Positions 8,063 to 15,566 of a stretch of 64,000 nucleotides of DNA are shown here, piece by piece (position 1 is the first letter of the stretch; each line of letters starts with the position of its first letter). The notes under the pieces are model-generated. The model saw nothing but the letters and a program-made list of their open reading frames with translations, searched no databases and was not told where the DNA came from. The stretch lies in the NCBI RefSeq assembly GCF_900637185.1, contig NZ_LR134352.1, forward strand, positions 3,648,001 to 3,712,000. The letters run 5' to 3'. The translations under genes were made by a program, and so were the position numbers. This DNA comes from Nocardia asteroides. Lineage in GTDB: Bacteria; Actinomycetota; Actinomycetes; Mycobacteriales; Mycobacteriaceae.

Positions 8063-9721
8063 ATGAACTCCACCCCCACCGCAGAGATCGTCGACGTCAT
8101 CGGCGTCGGCGCCGGCTTCACCGGCATCTACCTCGCCCACCGGCTGACGACGGCGGGCTGGACCTTCGCCGGTGTCGAAGCCGGCCCCAGCGTCGGCGGC
8201 ACCTGGTTCTGGAACACCTATCCGGGCGCGCGCTGTGACGTCGAGAGCATCTACTACTCGTACTCGTTCGACGAGGCGCTCCAGCAGGAGTGGACGTGGA
8301 GCCAGCGCTTCGCTCCGCAGGCCGAGATCCTCAGCTACATCGAGCACGTCGCCGACCGTTTCGACCTGCGCAAGCACTTCACCTTCAACACCCGCGTAGT
8401 CGCTTCCACCTGGAACGCGGCCGACAAGCTCTGGGAGGTGCGGCTCGACAACGGTGAGATCCGGCGCAGCCGCTACCTGATCTCGGGTGCCGGTGGCCTG
8501 TCCACCCCGAAGGACTTCGACGTGCCGGGCCTGTCGAACTTCGCCGGCCTGCAGGTGTCGACCAGCCGGTGGAACATCTCCCTCGACGATCTCGCGGGCA
8601 AGCGGGTCGCGGTGATCGGCACCGGTTCCTCCGGTGTGCAGGCCATTCCGCTGATCGCCGAGGTCGCCGAACATCTCACGGTGTTCCAGCGGACGCCGAA
8701 CTACGTGATGCCCGCGCGCAATGCCGTCCTCGCGCCGGAACAGGTCGCTGCCATCAAGGACGACTATGTGGCCATCCGTGAGGAGTGCAGGCACTCGCCC
8801 GGTGGCATCCCCGATCGCCCTGTCACCGACGGCGCCTTCGATGTCTCCGACGAGGAACGCCGGCGGCGCTACGAGGCGGCCTACGAGCGCAGTGGTTTTC
8901 AGGGCGTCGGCGGCGAGTTCGCCGATCTGCTCTTCGATGCCGAGGCCAACCGGACCGCTTCGGAATTCATCCACGACAAGATCCGCGAGATCGTGCAGGA
9001 CCCGGTCACCGCGGAACGGCTGGTGCCCAAGTATCACCCGCTCGGCGCCAAGCGCAGCGTCTTCGGCACCGACTACTACGAGACCTACAACCGGCCGAAC
9101 GTGTCGCTGGTCTCGCTGCGTGAAGAGTCGATCGAGACGATGACCGAGAACGCGATCGTCACCTCGGCGGGCACCTACGAGGTGGACGCCATCGTGCTGG
9201 CCATCGGGTTCGACGCGTTCACCGGGCCGCTCTACGGGCTCAACCTCACCGGCGCTTCCGGCCGGAAGCTGCAGGAAGCCTGGAGCGACGGCATCCGCTC
9301 CTACCTCGGATTCATGGCCGCCGACTTCCCCAACTTCTTCATGGTCGGCGGACCGCTGAGTCCCGCGCTGGCCAGCAACGTGGTGGTGACGATCGAGCAA
9401 GCCGTCGACTGGATCGCCGAGCTGCTCGAGCACGCCCGCGACAACGGCGCCACGCTGATCGAGGCCACCCCCGAGGCCCAGCGGGAGTGGGTCGACATCA
9501 CCGAGTGGACCGTGTCCCAGACCCTGTACGCCACCACCGACTCCTGGTATCGGGGCTCCAACGTCGAGGGCAAGCCCAACACCTTCCTGGGTTACCTGGG
9601 TGGTGTCGGCAAGTACCGCCGCATGTGCACCGAGATCGCCAAGCGCGGCTACCCGGGTGTGGCGATCGACGGCGAAGCGCGGTCGCGCACCGTGGGCCCG
9701 ATTCACGAGGAGATCGCATGA
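8063..9721 (+). CDS. Flavin-containing monooxygenase, Baeyer-Villiger type with a variant fingerprint
   Basis: 552 aa. It has two dinucleotide folds, GVGAGFTG (14-21) for FAD and VIGTGSSG (185-191) for NADPH. The block GTWFWNTYPGARCDVES is typical of Baeyer-Villiger monooxygenases. The usual FxGxxxHxxxW fingerprint between the folds reads F160-A-G-L-Q-V-S166-T-S-R-W170, so the conserved histidine is a serine. Known family members insert oxygen next to a carbonyl to give an ester or lactone; the substitution leaves the activity open. ATG at 8063. The stop overlaps the next start (ATGA), so the gene is coupled to the ammonia-lyase-like gene. Confidence 0.85.
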   Translation: MNSTPTAEIVDVIGVGAGFTGIYLAHRLTTAGWTFAGVEAGPSVGGTWFWNTYPGARCDVESIYYSYSFDEALQQEWTWSQRFAPQAEILSYIEHVADRFDLRKHFTFNTRVVASTWNAADKLWEVRLDNGEIRRSRYLISGAGGLSTPKDFDVPGLSNFAGLQVSTSRWNISLDDLAGKRVAVIGTGSSGVQAIPLIAEVAEHLTVFQRTPNYVMPARNAVLAPEQVAAIKDDYVAIREECRHSPGGIPDRPVTDGAFDVSDEERRRRYEAAYERSGFQGVGGEFADLLFDAEANRTASEFIHDKIREIVQDPVTAERLVPKYHPLGAKRSVFGTDYYETYNRPNVSLVSLREESIETMTENAIVTSAGTYEVDAIVLAIGFDAFTGPLYGLNLTGASGRKLQEAWSDGIRSYLGFMAADFPNFFMVGGPLSPALASNVVVTIEQAVDWIAELLEHARDNGATLIEATPEAQREWVDITEWTVSQTLYATTDSWYRGSNVEGKPNTFLGYLGGVGKYRRMCTEIAKRGYPGVAIDGEARSRTVGPIHEEIA

Positions 9722-10092
9722 GCAAGGCAGTTCACCGGCGGTATGTCGCCTTCTCCGACGCGCACTACGCCGGCAACCTCGTCGACGGCGCCTACGCCTT
9801 GAAGCTCTTCGGCGATGTCGGCACCAATCTGGCGATCGAACTGGACGGCCACGAGAGCCTGTTCGCCGGGTATTCGTCGGTGGACTTCCTGGCCCCGATC
9901 CGAGGTGGCGACGTGGTCGAGGCCGAGGCGACCCTGGTGAAGAAGGGAAACCGAAGCCGCACAGTCGATTTCGAACTCCGGGTTGTCTGTCGTGGCTCCG
10001 ACGACACCGGCCGCGCGCAAGTTCTCGATCCTCCCTTGGTCGCGGTGCGCGCTCGCGGCACCGCGGTCATCCCCGCGGCCGGAACGGAGTAG
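9718..10092 (+). CDS. 3-aminobutyryl-CoA ammonia-lyase-like hotdog protein (Kal family)
   Basis: 124 aa with a single hotdog domain. The N-terminal block DAHYAGNLVDGAYALKLFGD and the later VDFLAPIRGGDVVEAEA match what I know of Kal, which eliminates ammonia from L-3-aminobutyryl-CoA to give crotonyl-CoA in lysine fermentation. In an aerobic actinomycete the likely role is deamination of a beta-aminoacyl-CoA made by the ligase at 2999, with the product going to the hydratase at 4617. ATG at 9718 overlaps the upstream stop. The alternative is an ordinary acyl-CoA thioesterase of the same fold. Confidence 0.72.
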   Translation: MSKAVHRRYVAFSDAHYAGNLVDGAYALKLFGDVGTNLAIELDGHESLFAGYSSVDFLAPIRGGDVVEAEATLVKKGNRSRTVDFELRVVCRGSDDTGRAQVLDPPLVAVRARGTAVIPAAGTE

Positions 10093-10097
10093 GCGCC

Positions 10098-11396
10098 GTG
10101 GAGCTGATCAACGACACCGGCTGGGCCGGACAACCCGCTACGGCCGAGCCGCCGCTCACCGGAGACATCGACTGCGATGTCGTGGTGATCGGCGGCGGTG
10201 GCGGCGGCATGTCGGCAGCCCTTCGCCTCGCCGAGAAGGGCGTCGACGTGGTGCTGCTCGAGGCGAAGACCCTGGGCTGGGGTGCCACCTCGCGCAACGC
10301 CGGATACATCACCAACTCGGTCGCCGCCGATCCGGAGATGCTGGGCTTCCTGCTGAAGCGTGAGCGGCTGCGCCGGCTGTATCGCTACGCCGAGCACGCG
10401 GTGCATTTCGCCGAGGCCGCGATCGAGCACCACGGGATCGACTGCGATTACAAGCAGGAGGGCATCGTGATGGCCGCGGTGTCGAAGGGGCAGTTGCGGC
10501 ACGCACGCCGCAACGCGAAGGTCCTGGCCGAGGCGGGCTCGGCGGGCGAATTCGTCGAGGGTCCCGAGGCGGGTCTGCCGGAGGGCTTCCTCGGTGGCAT
10601 CCGGGAGGGCGTCGGCGGCACGGTCAACCCGGGCAAGTTCGCCCTCGGCCTGCGCGCGGCGACGATCGCCGCGGGTGTGCGTGTGTACGAGTCCACTCCC
10701 GCGCGCGACATCGCCGATGTCGGTAACGGTGTCGTGGTCGACACCCCGCGCGGAAAGGTCAGGGCCCGCAAGGCGCTGCTGACCACCAACGCGGCGAGCA
10801 ACAACCTGTCGTCGGCGCCCGAGCATCTCGCCACCCCGGTGTGGACCTCCCTGGTCGAAACCGAACCGATCCCACCCGAGCGACTCGACGAGATCGGCTG
10901 GACCAGCCGGGCTCCCATGGTCACGCTGCACATGATCCTGGAGAGCTACCGCGTCACTCCGCGCGGAACCATCGCGTTCGGCACCCGCCGTATCCAGGCG
11001 GGCCGCAACCCGCTGCCGGATCGCACCCCGGCGCCGCACGTCGTCGACGACCTCGTCCGCGGTTTCCACGACCGGTTCCCGGGCCTGCGCGACATCAAGC
11101 CGGTGCGGGCCTGGGGTGGCTGGATCGGCATGAGTTCCACCTGGCTGCCCGTCGCGGGCGAGGCCTCCGGCAACGTGCTCTATTCACTGGCCTGCAACGG
11201 CCACGGCTTCGCCCAGGCGCAGTACGTCGGCCATCTGCTGGCCGACCACGTCACCGGCGCACCGCGGCACGAGGACCTGGAAGCGATCTGGCACGGCAGC
11301 AAGCGGTTCTGGCCCAGCTTCGTCAGCAATCCGGCGCTGTATCTGGGCTGGCTCGCCGACCGTACCGTGGACCGGGTGAACGCGCTCAAAAGGTAG
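10098..11396 (+). CDS. FAD-dependent amine/amino-acid oxidase, DAO family (PuuB-like)
   Basis: 432 aa. The N-terminal FAD fold VVVIGGGGGGMSAALRLAEKG is followed by GWGATSRNAGYIT, the segment seen in gamma-glutamylputrescine oxidase-type DAO proteins. Near the C-terminus YSLACNGHGFAQAQYVGHLLA closes the FAD site. It should oxidise an amine or imino compound to an imine, releasing an aldehyde or ketone plus ammonia. GTG at 10098 follows the upstream stop by 5 nt. Together with the ligase at position 3 and the hydrolase at 1205 it completes a PuuA/B/D-like set, with the ALDH as a PuuC candidate. The substrate is unknown. Confidence 0.85.
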   Translation: MELINDTGWAGQPATAEPPLTGDIDCDVVVIGGGGGGMSAALRLAEKGVDVVLLEAKTLGWGATSRNAGYITNSVAADPEMLGFLLKRERLRRLYRYAEHAVHFAEAAIEHHGIDCDYKQEGIVMAAVSKGQLRHARRNAKVLAEAGSAGEFVEGPEAGLPEGFLGGIREGVGGTVNPGKFALGLRAATIAAGVRVYESTPARDIADVGNGVVVDTPRGKVRARKALLTTNAASNNLSSAPEHLATPVWTSLVETEPIPPERLDEIGWTSRAPMVTLHMILESYRVTPRGTIAFGTRRIQAGRNPLPDRTPAPHVVDDLVRGFHDRFPGLRDIKPVRAWGGWIGMSSTWLPVAGEASGNVLYSLACNGHGFAQAQYVGHLLADHVTGAPRHEDLEAIWHGSKRFWPSFVSNPALYLGWLADRTVDRVNALKR

Positions 11397-11450
11397 TCAT
11401 ATGACCTAGACGACAAGGTCGGTGGCGGTCCACTTCTCAGTCCGCACCTC

Positions 11451-11484
11451 GCCGCCGAACCCGCATACCTGCAGGTTCGGCGGC
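11451..11484 (+). terminator. Rho-independent-type hairpin after catabolic operon 1
   Basis: GCCGCCGAACC (11451-11461) pairs perfectly with GGTTCGGCGGC (11474-11484) across a 12-nt loop and is followed by TTTGTG. It lies 55 bp after the DAO gene and before the second promoter, which separates the two units. Confidence 0.75.
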
Positions 11485-11540
11485 TTTGTGCGTTCGAGTG
11501 ACCCTTCGACTGCTGACTGGGGATAGTTCTCGAATTACTG

Positions 11541-11587
11541 GATCAATTGCCTTGATCATATGACTCACTCACGGTACCGTTATGACA
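11541..11587 (+). promoter_or_regulatory. Promoter of catabolic operon 2, near-copy of the promoter at 2815
   Basis: TTGATC (11552-11557) and TACCGT (11575-11580) are spaced 17 bp, exactly as at 2831/2854. The block TGCCTTGATCATATGACTCACT differs from the first copy at one position, and similarity continues downstream (ATGACAGGCATCACAT against ATGGCAGGCCTCACAT). Only the right palindrome arm is kept; instead GATCAA (11541) and TTGATC (11552) form a 6-bp inverted repeat around TTGCC. The leader to the ATG at 11762 is about 175 nt. The rest of the 365-bp intergenic region shows no gene. Confidence 0.7.
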
Positions 11588-11761
11588 GGCATCACATCCC
11601 GACCGCGTCGGGGCTACGCGAGCGCACCCCGCTCGGCGGCCGGATGTCGGACCCCTGAATTGCCGAAGCGAGACGACCACCCGTTCTCGATCGCTCGGCA
11701 GCGCTGACGAAACGACCCATTGCCGCTCGCCGGCGGGTGTCACCTCTCGAGGAGAAAGATC

Positions 11762-12460
11762 ATGTCCATCAAGGAACTGCTTTTCGCGGCCGCGGACATC
11801 TGGATGATCGCCGTCGGTTTCACCTACGGCATCAAGTTCATCCGGAACTACAAGAATTATCTGCTCGGTATCGAGTGGATGATCGTGGCGACGTCGGGAA
11901 CGAACTTCCTGATCTACGGCCTGTTGAAAGCCGGTCACGACAGTCCGATGTACGCGTTCGCCTATTTCCTGGACGCCTTCTCCCGGTCCGTCGGTATCAC
12001 GCTGATCCTGGTGCTCGGGCTGATGAAGGTCACCCATCGGTACAAGCCGTCGGCGGCGGTCGACGTCGGCGCGTTCGCACTCGCGGGTGCGGTCGGTTTC
12101 GCCCTCAGTACCTACGCCGAGCAGATCGGCACCCCCGGCAAGATCTTCTACATCGTGGTCAACGTGCTCACCACCTTCTTCCTGATTTACTTCAGCAAGC
12201 GTCTGTGGGAAATCGGTGAGCGCGGGCACGCCGTGTGGGCCGGTATCGCGACAGCGTGCGGATTCTTGGTGGCTGCCACCTATGACTTCGTCCACATTCC
12301 CGGCGACGACGCCGAGCACACGATCTTCTACATCTTCGCGCTGTCGACGTGGGGTCTGCAGATGTTCACGTACTTCCGCGCTTACCGGGCATTCGACGCC
12401 TGCAACAAGCGCGTGGATGCCCCGGCGGCGATCGGCGACGCCTCGGTCACGGCCCGATAG
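11762..12460 (+). CDS. Polytopic membrane protein of unknown function
   Basis: 232 aa with about seven hydrophobic helices: near residues 5-25, 34-52, 62-82, 95-117, 125-145, 158-178 and 185-203. Charged residues are few and mostly in loops, and the C-terminal 30 residues are polar. I recognise no family. ATG at 11762 has a strong ribosome site (CGAGGAGAAAGATC). It is the first gene of the unit and is followed 38 nt later by an amine oxidase, so transport or sensing of the oxidase substrate is possible. That is inference from context only. Confidence 0.75.
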   Translation: MSIKELLFAAADIWMIAVGFTYGIKFIRNYKNYLLGIEWMIVATSGTNFLIYGLLKAGHDSPMYAFAYFLDAFSRSVGITLILVLGLMKVTHRYKPSAAVDVGAFALAGAVGFALSTYAEQIGTPGKIFYIVVNVLTTFFLIYFSKRLWEIGERGHAVWAGIATACGFLVAATYDFVHIPGDDAEHTIFYIFALSTWGLQMFTYFRAYRAFDACNKRVDAPAAIGDASVTAR

Positions 12461-12498
12461 CCGGACCCGCTTCGAACGATCCAGAGACAGGAGCCGAA

Positions 12499-13857
12499 AT
12501 GGCAACGCAAGACAGGCAAGAAGAAACCACCGAGGTCGTCGTCATCGGCGCCGGAATGGCAGGTTTGACGGCCGCGACCACCCTCGCGCCCGCAGCTGAG
12601 GTAGTAGTGCTCGAGTCCACCGATCGCACGGGCGGACGCGTCGAAACCGTCCGTCGAGGCGACTACTGGATCAATGTCGGCACCCAGTTCACCGAGGGCA
12701 CCGGCACACTGATCGACGCGCTCGACCGGCACAACATCGAGATGGGTTCACTCGCCGGCAAGAGCATCGGGCTGCATCTGAACGGCTCCACGGTCGACAC
12801 CTCGAATCCCCTGGCGCTCATGTTCCGCACGCGCATGACCATGATGGATCGGCTCGGCCTTGCCGTAGTCGGCGCTCGGATCCTCGCGGCCACACCGTTC
12901 CTCGAGTCGCAGAGCCGTTTCGCCCAGCGGGTGCGTGCCAAGCTGGACGCCAAACTCGCGTCGTATCTGCTCAACGGTGTCCGCTCGGAACTGGCCGCCA
13001 CAATCGTCCGGTCGTGGTCGGCGCAGTGGATGGGATGCGAGCCGGACGAGACGGCCGCCACCCAATTCGTCTACTCGGTCGGCATCGCGCTGGCCGACCC
13101 GGAGAAGGTGCCGAACTTCTCGCTGCCCGCGGGCGGCAACCAGACGCTGACCGACGTGCTGACCGAGGATCTCGGTGCCCGCATCCGCTTGAACTCGGTC
13201 GTTCGATCGGTACGTCGCGACGGTGACGGCGTGGTCGTCGACTATCTCGACGGCGATCGCCCCAAGCGGTTGCGGGCGCAACGCGCGATCGTCACCGCAC
13301 CCGCCGATATCACCGAGCGGATCATCCCGGACCTTCCGCAGCGCTACCGCAACGCGTTCGACGACATCACCTACGGGCGCTATGTGGTCGTCGGCTTCTT
13401 CACCGACGAAGTCGGGCCGCAACGGTGGGACAAGTTCTTCGGCATCTCCGCGCCACAGCTGTCGTTCCAGGCGATGTTCAACCACGCCGCGGCGCTGCGC
13501 ACCGGTGACGACCGCAAGCCGGGCGGTGCCCTGGCCTGTTTCGCCGGTGGCGGTAAGGCCGACGCGTTGCTCGACCTGCCCGACGAGGAGATCGTGTCGC
13601 GCTTCCGGAACGACCTGCTCAGCCTGCTGCCCGAGCTGGAAGGCAAGCTGGGGGAGGGCATCCTGCGCAGGCACCGCCGGGTCGTCCCGTTCTGGGCGCC
13701 CGGCCGGCGCAAGTCGCTGCCCACGTTGCGCGACCCGCTCGGCACCATCTACCTCGCCGGCGACTACCAGCTCGATGTGCCGTCACTGGCCGACGCCGCG
13801 ACCTCGGGTGAGCGATCGGCGCTGGCGGTATTGGAAAGCCTGGGCCGCTCGCGATAG
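12499..13857 (+). CDS. Flavin amine oxidase (NAD(P)/FAD-dependent, MAO-like)
   Basis: 452 aa. It has the N-terminal FAD-binding motif VVIGAGMAGLTAATTL, then VVVLESTDRTGGRVET, the hallmark RxGGR segment of the MAO/polyamine oxidase family. The C-terminal IYLAGDYQLDVPSLADAATS segment contacts the flavin. It should oxidatively deaminate a primary or secondary amine. ATG at 12499 follows GACAGGAG. It is the second oxidase in the locus after the DAO protein at 10098 and is driven by the twin promoter, so both oxidases are probably induced together. Confidence 0.88.
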   Translation: MATQDRQEETTEVVVIGAGMAGLTAATTLAPAAEVVVLESTDRTGGRVETVRRGDYWINVGTQFTEGTGTLIDALDRHNIEMGSLAGKSIGLHLNGSTVDTSNPLALMFRTRMTMMDRLGLAVVGARILAATPFLESQSRFAQRVRAKLDAKLASYLLNGVRSELAATIVRSWSAQWMGCEPDETAATQFVYSVGIALADPEKVPNFSLPAGGNQTLTDVLTEDLGARIRLNSVVRSVRRDGDGVVVDYLDGDRPKRLRAQRAIVTAPADITERIIPDLPQRYRNAFDDITYGRYVVVGFFTDEVGPQRWDKFFGISAPQLSFQAMFNHAAALRTGDDRKPGGALACFAGGGKADALLDLPDEEIVSRFRNDLLSLLPELEGKLGEGILRRHRRVVPFWAPGRRKSLPTLRDPLGTIYLAGDYQLDVPSLADAATSGERSALAVLESLGRSR

Positions 13858-14205
13858 CCGGGGGACTGCCCGCAACCAGGGAACAACGCCCAAACCCCTA
13901 CTGCTGTCGAATCGCTCACCACCGCCAGCTGGGAGGGCACCGTTCGCGGAGCGCCCGTCGACCGAGACCGCGCAGCTCATCGTGTTGCCGGTGATCGATC
14001 GGGCGGTACCTCGGGCGAGGGCGAGTGTCCAAACCGGTTCGGTTGGGGCGCGACGGGTCGTCGCCGGCGAGGCAGCCGTGCGCGTCCGCCTTGTTACCGG
14101 CCTTCGTCGAGGACTGCCCACTCGCTGCCTACGGTTGCCGGGTTGTCAAGCACTGTTCGGCTGCGGCTTGCCCGCCGGGAGATGACACGAGGTCGTGAAC
14201 AATGA
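13858..14205. other. Intergenic, no gene seen
   Basis: About 350 bp between the amine oxidase and the terminator at 14206. All open frames here run through GC-rich sequence without ribosome sites or recognisable protein motifs. I see no RNA gene. Confidence 0.5.
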
Positions 14206-14236
14206 ACGCCCCCTGCTCATTACGAGCAGGGGGCGT
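14206..14236. terminator. Bidirectional terminator
   Basis: ACGCCCCCTGCTC (14206-14218), loop ATTAC, and the perfect 13-bp complement (14224-14236). It separates the amine oxidase (plus strand) from the convergent SRPBCC gene (minus strand). Confidence 0.88.
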
Positions 14237-14268
14237 CGTTCTGCCGGCGGAGCCGAGTCGGAAGCGGC

Positions 14269-14736
14269 TCAGATCCCGGCGTCGGGTCGTGGAATATCGC
14301 CTCGCCAGGCTCCGGTCTCGTGTCCCTCGCTCTCGATGAACTGCTTGAAGCGCTTCATGTCACCGTTGACGCGGTGCTCGAGCACACCGAGCTTGTCGGC
14401 GACGGTTTCGACGAAGCCATCCGGGTCGACCTCCATCTGCGCGGTGATGCGGGTATGGGTGTCGTCGAGGCGGTGGAAAGTGATGACTCCGGCGTGATCG
14501 GGTCCGCTGTCGGACTTCCACGCGACGCGCTCGTCGGGGTGCTGCTCGGTGATGGTGGCGTCGAACTCGCGTGTCGAGGGACCGACGTGGATGCGCCAGT
14601 GGGTGTGCCGGTCGTCCAGTTGACGGACCTGCTCCACCCCTTCCATGAACTGCGGAAACGTCTCGAACTGCGTCCACTGGTTGTAGGCGGTACGGATCGG
14701 GACGTCCACATCGACAGTTGCGGCAACCGTGCTCAC
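14269..14736 (-). CDS. SRPBCC-fold (polyketide cyclase/START-like) protein
   Basis: 155 aa. The opening VDVDVPIRTAYNQWTQFETF and FPQFMEGVEQVRQLD match the cyclase/dehydrase SRPBCC family that is common in actinobacteria, a ligand-binding helix-grip fold. The C-terminal helix LEHRVNGDMKRFKQFIE closes the pocket. The ligand is unknown. It is the last chromosomal gene before the island attachment site and has no functional tie to either neighbour. Confidence 0.85.
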   Translation of the reverse strand: MSTVAATVDVDVPIRTAYNQWTQFETFPQFMEGVEQVRQLDDRHTHWRIHVGPSTREFDATITEQHPDERVAWKSDSGPDHAGVITFHRLDDTHTRITAQMEVDPDGFVETVADKLGVLEHRVNGDMKRFKQFIESEGHETGAWRGDIPRPDAGI

Positions 14737-14902
14737 AGGTACTCCTTCCCCGGTCCGCGTCTGTTGTCGTCACGGACCGGCTTCGGTAACTCGTACAGTG
14801 GGGGCCATACCCTGGCGCCGGAACCACAAACGAAGGCGACGAAACCGCGAGCGAGTGTCAGGGGCCTGCTCCGGCACGTCAAATCCCCGGATACAAAAGA
14901 AC

Positions 14903-14930
14903 AACCCCTCCGACCCAGGTCAGAGGGGTT
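14903..14930 (-). terminator. Terminator copy left at the displaced tRNA-Pro 3' end
   Basis: AACCCCTC (14903-14910) pairs with GAGGGGTT (14923-14930), extended by one G-T pair. It is a near-copy of the hairpin after the intact tRNA-Pro at 57072-57105. It marks the original chromosomal end of the tRNA locus. Confidence 0.75.
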
Positions 14931-14932
14931 TC

Positions 14933-14971
14933 GCCTGTCGGGCTGACAGGATTTGAACCTGCGACCACCTG
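14933..14971. repeat. Left attachment repeat (attL): 39-bp copy of the tRNA-Pro 3' end
   Basis: Identical over 39 bp to 57106-57144. It contains the T-arm and acceptor 3' strand of tRNA-Pro, but the 5' half of the tRNA is missing. Weaker similarity continues outward to about 14873 (CACGTCAA... against 57049). This is the footprint of integration into a tRNA 3' end. Confidence 0.9.
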
Positions 14972-15566
14972 GCGACGGTTCGCGCCGTCCAGAGGATGCT
15001 GGATGGCACCCAAAACTACTGGTAGATAGCAAGATTCACGCGATCGGCCTGCTGGTTGATTCTTGTCACTTCCCGCCCTTTCCGGCCATTTCTGTGTGGT
15101 TTTTGTGTGTTGGTTCGCGCCGCGGTCCATAGGGCGGTTCGAACCAACCTTCTTGCGGCCGCCATGCCGACCCTGACCGGTTTCCACAGCTCTACGCCGA
15201 CCCCGGACCGACGGCTGCGGGGTCCATCGCTGTGAAACGCAATGCACGCCTGCCGTGCCAGCGGCGAGTTCGCCGTTCGGCGAGAGAGCTGAGACCACGC
15301 ATGTCTGGAGCCGATTCGATCGCTCGTTGTGGCCGCCCGCATCATGGACGTGGACCGCCGTTCCGGAGGAGTGCGCCAGTGCTGAGAAGAACTGCTGCGC
15401 AGCCGTCGATTGCGTGCCACCTCCGGCCGCGATGGGCAAGTCGCCGGGGGTATGTTCGCCGCAGGTGCCCGGGCGTCCGCCTCCAGCACGACGCCCGACT
15501 ACTTCCAATTTCGAAGACGATCCTTGTAGTGCAGAGAAATACAACCGTCGTTCTCGGCCAGGCGAG
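14972..15566. other. Left end of island, no gene seen
   Basis: About 600 bp between attL and the lipoprotein gene. Positions 15008-15115 resemble 42505-42612 (see repeat entries). Frames on both strands are open for 100-150 codons, but their residue composition (Arg, Ser, Pro and Ala rich) looks like non-coding GC-rich sequence and no family is recognised. Confidence 0.5.
15008..15115. repeat. Imperfect ~105-bp direct repeat, copy 1
   Basis: It starts CCCAAAACTACTGGTAGATA and ends TTTTTGTGTGTTGGT. By eye it is roughly two-thirds identical to 42505-42612, in the same orientation. It could be an attachment-arm region or an old element boundary. Confidence 0.5.

Noticed and set aside
14933..14971. 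Second functional tRNA-Pro gene
   Set aside because: Only the 3' half is present; after position 14971 the sequence cannot form the anticodon, D-arm or acceptor 5' strand.
15016..15489. 157-codon minus-strand frame at the left end of the island
   Set aside because: Arg/Ser/Ala-rich composition, no ribosome site, no family. It also runs across the repeat region at 15008-15115.
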